NCBI GenBank assembly: GCA_038501625.1
Contig: JAZAYU010000008.1
Location: forward strand, 2,170,001 to 2,234,000
DNA: 64,000 nucleotides
Direction: 5' to 3'
Source: Corbicula japonica
Lineage: Eukaryota; Mollusca; Bivalvia; Venerida; Cyrenidae
Shown: piece by piece, positions 34,684 to 47,700 of the stretch
Position numbering within the stretch: position 1 is the first letter of the stretch
Layout: the number at the start of each line of letters is the position of its first letter
Notes under the pieces: model-generated
Databases searched by the model: none
The model's input: the letters and a program-made list of their open reading frames with translations, nothing else
Told to the model about the DNA's origin: nothing
Program-made: the position numbers and the translations under genes

Positions 34684-34719
34684 CAAATTTTATTAATATA
34701 TAAGGGTTCCAGTCGCACA

Positions 34720-35240
34720 TAATGCATGAAACATAGACATAATACAATTTATATCAGTATCAGTTTATTCCAGCATAAAACATAATACAATGTTTATAGC
34801 CATAATACAATAAACAGAAAAGACATGAAAAAACACATACACACATATGGTTTAATGAAGAGTAAATTACAATCTTCCAAATATTACAATTTCAGTGGAA
34901 TGTATAATTATAACAATGGTGAGGTGTAACAAAAATGATTTTGATGCAATTGTTTTCCTATTGGCAAACAGTTTTGTTAGATTTCGACGGCATAAATAAG
35001 CGTTTTAAATTTATTTATATTCGGCCAATGACAAAAATATGGTTTAAAGTATTTAGTTTTAAGTTCTCTGTAATTAGGACAAACATGTAAGAAATGGTAT
35101 TCATTTTTGATCTCTCGCATATTGCAAAATGTACATAATCTATTTTCTAGGCGCCTATTTTCATATCTACCCATTTCAATGCGAAGGTTGTAAGCAGATA
35201 TTCTAAATTTTAAAAGTTCAATTCTATATGTAACCAGTGT
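34720..35240 (-). pseudogene. Second LINE C-terminal end
   Basis: The minus-strand frame (35240 to 34977) reads LRIEMGRYENRRLENRLCTF, then CNMREIKNEYHFLHVCPNYR, the same zinc-binding tail as at 8301-8714. Upstream parts are missing. The remaining 34720-34976 is probably 3' untranslated sequence. Confidence 0.7.
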
Positions 35241-35423
35241 CTATTTTAACTATTCATTCCATCACTCATTATTTGTTAACTGTCATGTCCTAGATACTGT
35301 CCTGTCTTGTCCTGTCTACTTTGTGTTAAATATATCTTAATTATGTCATATGACTTATAAAACTGGTTTGAGTGTGATGTATGCATGAGTGAATGGGTGG
35401 TCACATGACATTTCCCGCTTTTT

Positions 35424-38276
35424 AGCTCACCTGAGCACTTGTGCTCATGGTGAGCTTTTAGGATCGCCCTGTGTCCGTCGTGCGTCGTCAATTTTTGCTT
35501 TAAACAACATCTCCTCTTAAACCCCTGGGCCAAAGTTGATGAAACTTGCCACGGATGTTCCTTGTATGAAGCTCTTCCAAAGTTGTTCAAAGAAATCAAT
35601 TCCATGCAGAACTCTGGTTGCCATGGCAACCTAAAGGAAAAACTTTAAAAATCTTCTTGTCTGAAACCACAAGGCCTAGAGCTTAGATATTTGGCATTTA
35701 GCACCCTCGAGTTGAACTCTACAAAGATTGTTCAAATTATTTCTCTGGGGTCAATATTGGCCCCGCCCCAGGGGTCACTTCATTTTATATAGACTTATAT
35801 AGGAAAAACTTTAAAAATCTTCTTGTCTGAAACCACAAGGCCTAGAGCTTAGATATTTGGCATTTAGCACCCTCTAGTGGAACTCTACAAAGATTGTTCA
35901 AATTATTTCCCTGGGGTTGAAATTGGCCCCGCCCCAGGGGTCACTTCATTTTACATAGACTTATATAGGAAAAACTTGAAAAATCTTCTTGTCTGAAACC
36001 ACAAGGCCTAGAGCTTAGTTATTTGGCATTTAGCACCCTCAAGTGGAACTCTACAAAGATTGTTCAAATTATTTCCCTGGGGTCAAAATTTGCCCCGCCC
36101 GAGGGGTCACTTCATTTAATATAGACTTATATAGGAAAAACTTTAAAAATCTTCTTGTCTGAAACCACAAGGCCTAGAGCTTAGATATTTGGCATTTAGC
36201 ATCCTCTAGTGAAACTCTACAAAGATTGTTCAAATTATTTCCCTGGGGTCAAAATTGGCCCCGCCCCAGGGGTCACTTAATTTTATATAGACTTATATAG
36301 GAAAAACTTTAAAAATCTTCTTGTCTGAAACCACAAGGCCTAGAGCTTAGATATTTGGTATTAAGCATCCTCTAGTGGAACTCTACAAAGATTGTTCAAA
36401 TTATTTCCCTGGGGTCAAAATTGGCCCTGCCCCAGGGGTCACTTCATTTTACATAGACTTATATAGGAAAAACTTTAAAAATCTTCTTGTCTGAAACCAC
36501 AAGGCCTAGAGCTTAGATATTTGGCATTTAGCACCCTCTAGTGGAACTCTACAAAGATTGTTCAAATTATTTCCCTGGGGTCAAAATTGGCCCCGCCCCA
36601 GGGGTCACTTCATTTTATATAGACTTATATAGGAAAAACTTTAAAAATCTTCATGTCTGAAACCACAAGGCCTAGAGCTTAGATATTTGGCATTTAGCAC
36701 CCTCTAGTGGAACTCTACAAAGATTGTTCAAATTATTTCCCTGGGGTCAAAATTGGCCCCGCCCCAGGGGTCACTTCATTTATATAGACTTAAATAGGAA
36801 AAACTTTAAAAATCTTCTTGTCTGAAACCACGAGGCCTAGAGCTTAGATATTTGGCATTTAGCATCCTCTAGTGGAACTCTACAAAGATTGTTCAAATTA
36901 TTTCCCTGGGGTCAAAATTGGCCCCGCCCCAGGGGTCACTTCATTTTACATAGACTTATATAGGAAAAACTTTAAAAATCTTCTTGTCTGAAACCACAAG
37001 GCCTAGAGCTTAGATATTTGGTATTAAGCATCCTTCAGTGGTACTCTACACAGATTGTTCAAATTATTTCCCTGGGGTCAAAATTGGCCCCGCCCCAGGG
37101 GTCACTTCATTTTATATAGACTTATATAGGAAAATTTTTAAAAATCTTCTTATCTGAAACCACAAGGCCTAGAGCTTAGATATTTGGCATTTAGCACCCT
37201 CTAGTGGAACTCTACAAAGATTGTTCAAATTATTTCCCTGGGGTCAAAATTGGCCCTGCCCCAGGGGTCACTTCATTTTACATAGACTTATATAGGAAAT
37301 CTTTAAAAAGCTTCTTCTCACAAACCACAATGCGTACAGCTTAGATATTTTGTAAGTAGCATTGTCTAATGGATGTCTACTAAATTTGTTCAAATTATGT
37401 CCCCTGGGCCAAAATCTGCCACGCCCTAGGGTTCTCTTGGTTTACATACAGTTATATAGGAAAAACATGGAAAATCATTTTTCTCCAAAACTAATAGGAC
37501 TAGACCTTAGATATTTGGTGTTGAGTATTTTGAAGAGACCCTTTACCAACATTGTTTAAATGTTGTCCCTGGGGTCAAAATTGGCCCTGTCCTGGGGGCC
37601 CTAAATATGTAAAAAAGGAAAACTTTAAAAATCTTCCTACTGGAAACCTCAATGCCTTAAGCTTACATATTTGGTATGTAGCATTGTCTGATGGATGTCT
37701 ACCAAGTTTGTTCAAATTATGTCCCCTGGGCCGAAATTGGCGACACCCCAGGGTTTTCTTAGTTTACATTGATTTATATAGGAAAGCATGAACAATCATT
37801 TTTATCCAAAACTAATAGGACTAGACCTTAGATATTTGGTGTTGAGTATTGTGAAGAGACCCTTTACCAACATTGTTTAAATGTTGGCCCTGGGGTCAAT
37901 ATTGGCCCCGCCCCAGGGGCCCTTAATATGTAAAAAGGCAATTTTTAAAAATCTTCTTACTGGAAACCTCAATGCCTTAAGCTAAGATATTTGGTATGTA
38001 GCATTGTCTAGTGGATACTTACCAAGTTTGTTCAAATTATGGCCCCTGGGCCAAAATTGGCCACGCCCCAGGGTTCTCTTAGTCTACATTGATTTATATA
38101 GGAAAACATAAATAATCATTTTTCTCTGAAACTAATGCGACTAGACCTTAGATATTTCGTTTTGAGTATTGTGAAGAGAACCTTTACCAGCATTATTTAA
38201 ATGTAGGCCCTTGGGTAAAGCTGAGAGTACTTTTGTACTCAGGTGAGCAATATAGGGCCATCATGGCCCTCTTGTT
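35424..38276 (+). mobile_element. Tandem-unit element, 166-bp core, GCTCACCTGAG ends
   Basis: Starts TAGCTCACCTGAGCACTTGTG and ends TACTCAGGTGAGCAATATAGGGC plus CATCATGGCCCTCTTGTTT, so the ends are partly inverted. Ten near-identical units of 166 bp (35635 to about 37295) are followed by more diverged units to 38210. Each unit includes GAAACCACAAGGCCTAGAGC and GGGGTCAAAATTGGCC. Confidence 0.85.
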
Positions 38277-39620
38277 TAGTTTTCTTGCTTTTTGACTTTA
38301 ATTCCTTAGGCAGTCCCTCAGTTGTCTCTTTTGAGAGAGGTTGAAAAACCTTAAAACATTTAGCAATAACTTTTCAAAGAGATTATTAGCATTCATTTTG
38401 TGTTCAGCAGTTCTGGTAAATTTGTTTAATTTTACTTTTAATATTTGTAATTTTTAATTGTATTTGAAATTATATTTGTATTTACAATGAAATGCATTTG
38501 AATTTCAATTATATTTGTTATGAATATTGTAATTTTGATAGTGTAACTTTTGTTTCAGACTTCAAACTACATAATAAAATACAGAACTGCAATTGAGAGT
38601 TGATAAATTAGCAGAACCCCTGGTTACAATAGTAATTTTTCTTCTAAATTAATAATCAAGTATTTTTCAAGTTCAAAATCATTTTAAATAATGCATAACA
38701 TACAAGTTTTCTAGAGTTGTTTATTTCCATCGACCACTTTTGAAGATAAACATCTCTTTTTCATAATTTAATAATTTCCAGGGAGATTTCAATATTTGAC
38801 TTTTTATACCAAATAGATCATCTAATATTTTCTTAATTTGATAAGCCCAATTTTTTTTTCATTATAGATGTATGTTCTATTTCTATCAACTTTGTCTTTT
38901 AACATAAAATATACTTTTTTTCCTATAGAGGATTGTTCTTGTTTTGATATTTTTATGCAATATTTTATCATTATCAATTTATGACAAATAACAAGTGGAA
39001 GTCTTCCGATTTCTCCATAGAGTGCACTGAGATTTGATGATTGTTTTATCGTCGTTAAAAAACTTCTTACATAGCAACTAATTACATGTACTTTTAATCA
39101 AAACTTTTTAGTTTATTGATCAAAGAAATGCACATGCCATTTAAAATAATGATTCAGATTTTGGTTGAATAATTTTTTCAACACATTATTTTATCCCAAC
39201 ATAAATTAAGACAAACTTTGAAAAATTGTTTTTACACCATTGATGCTAAATTATTAGTTGTTAAATATTTTATGTTATCAATGCATACATAATTATCTTT
39301 AGTTATATTTAGCCACCATAAACAATTACAAAAAAACCCTAATACCTGATATCCAGTAGATACAAATTGTTTGAAACTACCTAACCCCAACTTTCTTTTA
39401 TTTTTTAAGTAAAAGAATGATTTTGCCATGATTTTTTGTTTAATATCAATGATACTAAATATTTTATAAAGAACAGTCACATCATTATATAGTATATCAT
39501 CACATTACTACATAATATATATCGTGTATATCGGGGAGGAAACATCCTGGAGGAAACATCCAGGAGGAAATGTCAGTGTGGGGGAAACGACTGGAAACCC
39601 TACTATTTTATCTGTAGTAA
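38277..39620. other. Non-coding AT-rich stretch
   Basis: Nothing supported apart from three GGAGGAAACATCC-like repeats at about 39535-39568. Confidence 0.5.
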
Positions 39621-39621
39621 A

Positions 39622-39775
39622 GTGAATGGTTGCAAACGGCGAAAACTGGCTAAAACTTCAAAAATCAGTTTTAGAAAGAATTCTCATTTCCAGCTAGATT
39701 TAAGTGAAGAAATGTATACAGCTGCATTTATAATGTTTGCACGCTGGTTTCAGTCAAATTAAATGTTTGTTAATT
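39622..39775. mobile_element. Solo arm of the TTAA-type element
   Basis: TTGCAAACGGCGAAAACTGG, GAAGAAATGTATAC and ATAATGTTTGCA are shared in order with the arms of 13061-13994. Only one arm is present. Confidence 0.6.
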
Positions 39776-39779
39776 TTAT

Positions 39780-41606
39780 AATTTTATTGTATGGGATAAC
39801 CCGTGAAGGGGAAGCGGATTTCACTGGGAACGGATTCCCTGATAATTCGACTCTTGATCAGACCATAGAGTTCTTGATTTCAAAAGCTTCAGACAAATGG
39901 TCCTGTATCATATTATGCAATATTTCAAAGGCCATAACTCTATAGAAAATCATTCAAATGGAAAAGGTGACATGCACATCTTCTCTTGTTAGAACTCAGT
40001 AAAACAACCAGTCCAGCGCAAAAATATTCAATGATTTCCACTTACCTTTTATATTGCTAATATAGTGTTTTTTTAATTCTTAATAAATTGTGAAATTATA
40101 GACAATTTTTAATATTGTTAGTGACTGTGCAGATTTTATTAATATCAGGTAAACTTACAATTGGTATTTAATAGACAAAGTATCCCAATCCTGAAGTACT
40201 TGAGCACTTGCTAGCAGAGCTTCTCATAATGTATTCTTGAATTCAAACTAGTGTTTGCTTTGAAATAGATAAGATGGTCCTATATAATATTATACAGAAA
40301 TTAAAAAGGGCAATAACTTTGTGAAAACTCATTGAAACGTAATGTAATGAAAATGTGCACATTTTATTTTTTTTTAGTGAAGTTTCCCATGATGTTTAAT
40401 TAATCCAGTGGGTGGCGAGATAAAGCATGGACAAAAGCAAGATGGACAAATGGAGAGCATGAAAAAGAAAACGGCATGTGCCTGGTTAGTCCTAACACCC
40501 AAAAGGAATGGCTTAGGGTAACACTTGTCCCATATAATCTCAACTCTTCCCTCTATTGAGCTACCTCTTCCACTACATGCTTCATAAAAAAGCTGAAAGC
40601 CTAAGAAACGTCTCCCTAAAATTAGTAAAACTTCTCCCTATTCTGACAACCCAGGTCAATCCTTGCTTGCCTGGAAATGCGTGGAACTGTCAGCTCCGTC
40701 TGGAGGATTCAGTGTCAGTAGCAGAATGAATCCAGCAACCAAGTGTTGCTATTGCATTGTTGGTAAAAAGCCAAAAACAAGTTTCTGGAGTAAAATAATT
40801 TATTTCATTTATATTAAATTTTGTGCTCTTTACAGAAAAGACTATTTCATTCAAAGCCAATTTTGGGGTGCACAAATATATGGCAAAATAAATGTATCAT
40901 TTGGTCTTCATTCAAATTAAAAAAGTGGATCTGCCAGACCAGATCCACAAAAATACATTTTTTTACCCTATATCCCACACCATCCCCACATAATAATGAT
41001 TCCGAAGTATTCAGAAAAGCTGGAGTAAAAGAAATTGTTGTTTGAGATACTGTTTCGAGTCACTAATCTCCACACTGCCTGTTAGTCAAATTAAACCTTG
41101 ATCACAGAAATTCAAAACAAAATGGCGGACGACAACAAAAGGTGGGAGTCCAGAGAGGGAAATTAAGGCACGTGCGTTCATATCTACGGCTGATCCGTAA
41201 ATACGGATATACATCAACGGCAAATTGTCCAATCAAATTCAAGCAAATTTCTTAGCAGTATAATAAAAGAAAGTAGTTAATAAAGTTAATACAAGAAAAT
41301 GAACTGTTACAGGCAATCATAGCATTACTAGGTATATCTACATACACTGAATGTCATCTTGACCTCAGAATTCAGATTGACCATGTATCAGATTCACTAA
41401 ACATACTACACTTTTTTTCCTTTAACACCAAATATCATGCTACATCATGTGGTAAAATCTCTAGACTTGGGGTCTTTCCATAAACAGAAACAAAACATCA
41501 GCCTTTAAAATAACAACTTGTTTTAACCAACTGTTATACAACATGTTCAAAAGTTGCTGCTTCGTTGGTCCCATAAATCTTTAACACATTTTTTTAAAAC
41601 CTCTTT
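39780..41606. other. Non-coding region beyond the 3' end of EIPR1
   Basis: Two diverged repeats with TGGTCCT(A/G)TAT and GGC(A/C)ATAACT occur at about 39895 and 40275. A short ATGGCGGACGACAAC with a possible donor follows at 41122 (plus). No gene is assigned. The EIPR1 3' untranslated region should lie within 41606 and below. Confidence 0.4.
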
Positions 41607-41781
41607 TCACAACAATATTTTGTATTTCTCTGCTCTAGGTACTCGGTTTATAACCAGTCTGCCATCGTAGCTAAGGGAGGCAAACACCCAGGGATCAGCA
41701 GCTGACCAGTCTACTGTATACACACTGTCCTCATGTTCCTCGTATGTTGCTATCACACCATCCTGAGGGGGACTTGCTTCC
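41607..41781 (-). CDS. EIPR1: EIPR1 exon 9 (terminal)
   Basis: 175 bases from REASPPQDG to KYKILL and TGA (41607-41609). Contains the final WD blade, [18 protein letters not shown]. The C-terminal ILL is typical of the family. Confidence 0.95.
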
Positions 41782-44700
41782 CTTTAAAGAGAACTTAAAG
41801 TTGGATAACAGTATGATATGGATAATAGTCATGTGATGATTCCTTTGGGTCTGGAGCAATGATTGTTTAAATGGTTACAATACTGAAAGATTCTTAGAAA
41901 CCAAGGTCCCACTAGCTGCTGAATCTAAAGGGTTATCTCCATCATTTTTAGGGGATTCAGCCAATTAAAAGCCAAATATGTACCTCTAATTTAAGGATAA
42001 AAGGACCGGTCAGCTTTGTAGGGTCAGAATCTTCTCCAGGGTCAAATGGAACCCCTGATTAGGAATAGCACATTTTTATGCCTGTAATGGCGGAAGGGCA
42101 TATAGTGTTCACCCTGGCTGTGTGTGTGTCAGTGTGTCAGTGTGTGTGTATGTTCGAAAATCGTGTCCGCTCTGTAACTTTGTTATTTCTTATTGGATTT
42201 TAAAATAACTTGGAATGAATGTTCACCATATCAAGGCGGTGTGTTGTGTACAATACCCATGCCTGTAGGTCCAAGGTCAAGGTCACTGTTACTAAAAATA
42301 GATTTTTCTTGTCCGGGCTGTAACTTCCTTATGAATGGAGGGATTTCAAAATAACTTGGCACAAATGTTCACCATGATAAGGCGGTGTGTCGCGTACAAC
42401 ACCCATGCCTGTAGGTCCAAGGTCAAGGTCACAGTTACTAAAAAATAGAATTTTGTTGGAATAATCTTGTCCGCTCTGTAACTTTGTTATTTCTTATTGG
42501 ATTTTAAAATAACTTAGTATAAATGTTCATCATATCAAGACGGTGTGTCGCGTACAATACCCATGCCTGTAGGTCCAAGGTCAAGGTCACTGTTACTAAA
42601 AATAGAATTTTCTTGTCCGGGCTGAAACTTCCTTATGAATGGAGGGATTTCAAAATAACTTGGCACAAATGTTCACCATGATAAGGCGGTGTGTCGCGTA
42701 CAACACCCATGCCAGTAGGTCCAAGGTCAAGGTCACTGTTACTAAAAATAGAATTTTGTTGGAAAAATCTTGTCCGCTCTGTAACTTTGTTATTTCTTAT
42801 TGGATTTTAAAATAACTTGGTATAAATGTTCACCATATCAAGAAAGTGTGTTGCGTACAATACCCATGCCTGTAGGTCCAAGGTCAAGGTCACTGTTACT
42901 AAAAATAGAATTTTCTTGTCCGGGCTGAAACTTCCTTATGAATGGAGGGATTTCAAAATAACTTGGCACAAATGTTCACCATGATAAGGCGGTGTGTCAT
43001 GTACAACACCCATGCCTAAAGGTCAAAGGTCAAGGTCACTGTTACTAAAAATAGAATTTTGTTATAAATATCTTGTCTGCTCTGTTACTTTGTTACTTCT
43101 TCTTGGATTTTAAAATAACTTGGTATAAATGTTCATTATATCAAGACGATGTGTTGTGTACTATACCCATGCCTGTAGGTCCAAGGTCAAGGTTGTTATA
43201 AAAATCTTGTCTGCTCTGTTACTTTGTTATTTCTTCTTGGATTTTAAAATAACTTGGTATAAATGTTCATTATATCAAGACGATGTGTTGTGTACTATAC
43301 CCATGCCTGTAGGTCCAAGGTCAAGGTCACTGTTACAAAAAATTGAAATTTCTTGTACTGGCTATAACTTCGTTATTAACATAGTGATTTCAAAATAATT
43401 TGGCACAAATGTTCACTATGACCAGGTGTTGTGTTGTGTACAATCCCCATGCTTGTAGGTCCAAGGTCAAGGTCACTATTACTAAAACCAAAATTTTCTT
43501 GTCTGGGCTGTGAGTTTGTTATTACTTATTGGATTTGAAAATAACTTGGTATAAATGTTCACCATGACAAACATGCATAGCGGGGGCATCCGTGTCCTAT
43601 GGACACATTTCTAGTTTGGTATTAAAATTGATCTTCAAAAATGTCTCGCCATTATTTTGTTGACCCTTAATTCTGAATGTCAACTTGCAGTGCATAGTTG
43701 GCTCATATTCTTTGTTACTGTGCCGCTGGTATAATTAAAGGAATATAATGTTTTCAATTCAATTTTTTTTCAACTTACAACTACCTGTGTGCCAAATATT
43801 GTGGAATTAAAACTTAAAGGTAAAGGTAGAAATTGCCAATGTTCAGAAATCAAAGGATTATTTCTGCTATTATTATACCAAGTACTTGATTAAAGTCTAA
43901 TTAATTAATTTTATTCTTATTAATTAATCAATTTTTGTCCCTCTATGTGCAATCCACTAGTGGGATTTTATCTAAAAGGGAGTTAACACTTCACTAGTAT
44001 ACAGAGTAGAATAATCCCATTATCTCACCTGCTATCTCTGTCTTCTCCATCTTCATCGTCACCATCCTCCATAAGGTGTCCATACGGCTCTGAGGACAGT
44101 GAGATTATGTTGTTGAGAATCACACGACTGTCACTGCTCGATGACAACACCAACTGATCATGGAATCTGTTATAACGCACAGACCATACCCTAGAAAATA
44201 GTGTTATTAACTACCAGTAATGTCTTTCTCAATGAAATAGCGTTTGTCAACTGTTTTAAAATAATGATAGATGATCATTTTTATTCCAATTTTTAATATT
44301 GGTACCTATACAAGCAGTTTATTACCAACTGTGGTGTTTAAATAACGAGTTTAGATTTAAGTATATAACATCTTGATTTAAACGTCAAAAACTAACAGTT
44401 TATTGTACCATTTCATGCAATTTTTCTATCATTATCACTACAATTATGAATTAAAAGTGTAAAATAAAAAGAAAATTTTAGTTTTCTAGTGTAATATAAA
44501 AATGCATTTCAATAAAAAAAATAACACCAAAATAATGTATTTTCAAGAGTGGCATAGGAAGAGTGAATATACAAAATAGCCCTTTCAGAGCTCATTTGGT
44601 GATACTATTTTATCTTACACTAGCAAAACAAATACATGTATTTTCTATTTCACATACCAGTGTGAATGATCAGAAAGCACTTTAAGAGGCTCTGTGACAT

Positions 44701-47700
44701 TTCTGATGTCCCAAAACTTCACTTTACAGTCATCTCCACAGCTGACCAGATAGTACTGTTTGTTCGGATTGAAGTCAATATCCCTCACTAACTGACCATG
44801 GGCATTCTCTATTACATACGTCTGACTGAAAAAAAAAGAGAATTCAGTGCACATCCAATGACTGAAGTAACTACTAGTTAACACCTGCTGGTATATGGGA
44901 CAGGGATTGTTATATTTTGACAGTACATTGTATATCATTCTGAAGTCACAACCAATATACAAGTAAATACAGGAATAATCATTATTGTTTGTGGGCATTA
45001 ATTTTCGTGGATCCATGCTGTCTAAGCAGGATGAATGCATTTAGATTCTAAGTGAACAGTGTAGATCCTGTTCAGATGGGACAGATGCCAGCTGGTCTGG
45101 ATCTACACTGTTCACCCATGTGATAAAAGTTGTATATATGGGGTAAACATGAGTGAAAGTAAGGAATTCTGAAAAACCTACAATCATGAAAATTTGACAA
45201 AAGGAAAATAAAGATAATCAACCATTTTAGACACACATAATCCTGAATTTCTGGAATAATCCTGAAAAATTTCAAACATGAGTAAAGGGTTAAGATCTAT
45301 ATACTTAGATCAAAGTTTAATGATTGCATGGCTCTTACCTCAACGATCTAAGGTCCCAGCCTCTGATCACAGTATCATTAGCAGTAGCGATCTGTACACA
45401 GTTGTGATGAGGGTCCCAGCTACTACATGTCAACTTCGGCTGACCTTTACCCTCTAACCCTGCTGAGCTTGTCATCTGGACAGCAAATATGAAGTAAATT
45501 GATGGAAGACCATGCCACATTTATGTAGAGGTTAACCCTCTATGTCATTAATATAACTTATATCCTATGGATGACAAGTGTATCTAGACTGTTAGCTGCT
45601 TGCTCAATAATATACAATTATTTACTTATTAGCTGGGAAATATGCTGTGATATTGACCTAAAAAATCGTTATTGACCGAGGCGATAGACGAGGTCAATAA
45701 CGATTTTTGCGGTCAATATCAACAGCATATTTCCCAGCTAATAAGTAAATAACTGTTTTATTACATGAACTATAAATAGTTATGTTTTAGAAATCTTCAA
45801 TTAAGACTAATTTCAAGTGGACTCCGTGCGGCTTATCAAGCTAATTCGAACGATAAATGGCGCGAAATATAACGTCAATGGTAACGCGACATATATGACG
45901 TCATTAAAATAACTACTACGACTCGTATTACATGAACTATAAATAATATAAAAGATGGAAACTTTCGCATTCTATTTATAGACAGGTCAATATCAGCGAA
46001 AGCGTGTCAATATCTAGATTTATTGACTCGGTTATTTTGGGGGTGTGACCAATCGCGTTGCGTCTATTTATAGTTCATGTAATAATAACCGTTAATGACT
46101 ATAAAAGCATTTGATGCAGATCTTGATCCGACTCCATGGATGTGAAGGCTGATCTGGTTACATGCAGTCTGATCAGGATCTACACTGGTTGCACATGGGA
46201 TTTTAGCAGGTAAAGAGTTAATACCTGGGACAGCAGGATCAGCTAGTGATAATACACATGTATCCACAGAGGATAAAAATCCTAAACACTTTAGTCTTCA
46301 AGAGATATATTTACTTTCCTGGGGTATTACAAATAATTAACCATAATGTGTTGATTCAATTTTCAATTCAATTAAAATATTGATTATTCAATAGCCTTTA
46401 TCTGACTATCTTTCTAGTAATTAGACGAAATCAGCTTCATAATAATGTAATTAAAAGAGTATAGCATCAAATAAACCACCAGCTTACAATATTTAAACAG
46501 ATGTTCATTAACTTGATATGAAGAAATATTGTATAATTTCCTCTTTGTGTAGTTTTAACAAAAACAAGAGTTATGCCTGTCACGAAACACTATACAGCAG
46601 CTTTTCAAAGGATTAGAATGAAAGTTGAATGCTTCTGTATTAATAAAGTTATTTTAGAACTTAGCAGAGTATAAGAAAATATCAGTTTCTGATGTTCAAA
46701 AGTGAAATTAAATCGATATTTCACTTAAACAACACATATCCTCAGTATACTTGTTGTGTTCAGTGACTTTTAAAGTTCTCTTTTCATCTTTTTTTATAAT
46801 GTTATACTTTTTTTTTCAGTAGCATTAAGACATAAATCATCAATAGTAAAATCAGTGTTAGCCACTACATGACAGCACTCAGCCTATAACTGAGAAACTA
46901 TTTCCTCCATATACATGTACAGTAAAACCTACCTTAGCAGCCACCTGCGAATACCAACCACCTGACTTAAACAGCCAGTTTGAATATGTCCTAAACTGAC
47001 ATTTTGTTATCATTTTAACCTGTCTTTAACAGCCACCTGTATAAAGCAGCCACTTTTTGTCACTCCCTTGGGTGGCTGCTAAAGACAGGTTTGACTGTAT
47101 ATGCTTTTATGCCATGGGAGAGCAGTGTAGATCCAGATCAGCTGGCAAATATGTGCTCTCTGCTCAGGATCTGCATTGTTCGCTTTTTGCAGTCCAGATC
47201 CTGATCAGATAGCAAGGATGTGCCAGCTGATCTGGATCTGGACTGTTTGCTTATTGCATTAAAATGCCACTATAATGGGTATAGGGTTAACAGAAAAAGA
47301 GAAAGTTAATAACACATAGTTATTATTCAAATATCCAAAAACAAGTGCTGTCCAGACAAGAAATAAAACTAACAACTCCTGAATCAGACTTTAAATCTCA
47401 ATCAAATGTTCTTTTGTCTAGATGAAAAGTTGATTTTCTGTTTACCGCTTATTACAGTAACTGACCTGAGCTGTGCCTCCCCCTGTGTCTACATCCCAGA
47501 CAACTACATGGTCCTCTGCCAGACCTACGACATTAGAACTGTCACCAGTAGGGTGCCACATTACACTGAAATATCAACATATTGTACTCTTCACACCTTC
47601 TTGTATTTTTGTTCACCTTACAATGTAACCACTGCATACTTTCTACAACTACTGGTTATATGCAAGTAATACTGTATCTGTTGTCTGAAGATCCAGAGGG

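Noticed and set aside
35276..35629. 117-aa minus-strand frame
   Set aside because: It covers the left end of the 166-bp-unit element and has no family resemblance.
41122..41160. First exon of a plus-strand gene (ATGGCGGACGACAAC, then a possible donor)
   Set aside because: It faces the EIPR1 3' end, has no second exon, and the frame stops soon; ATGGCGG alone is a common promoter-type motif.
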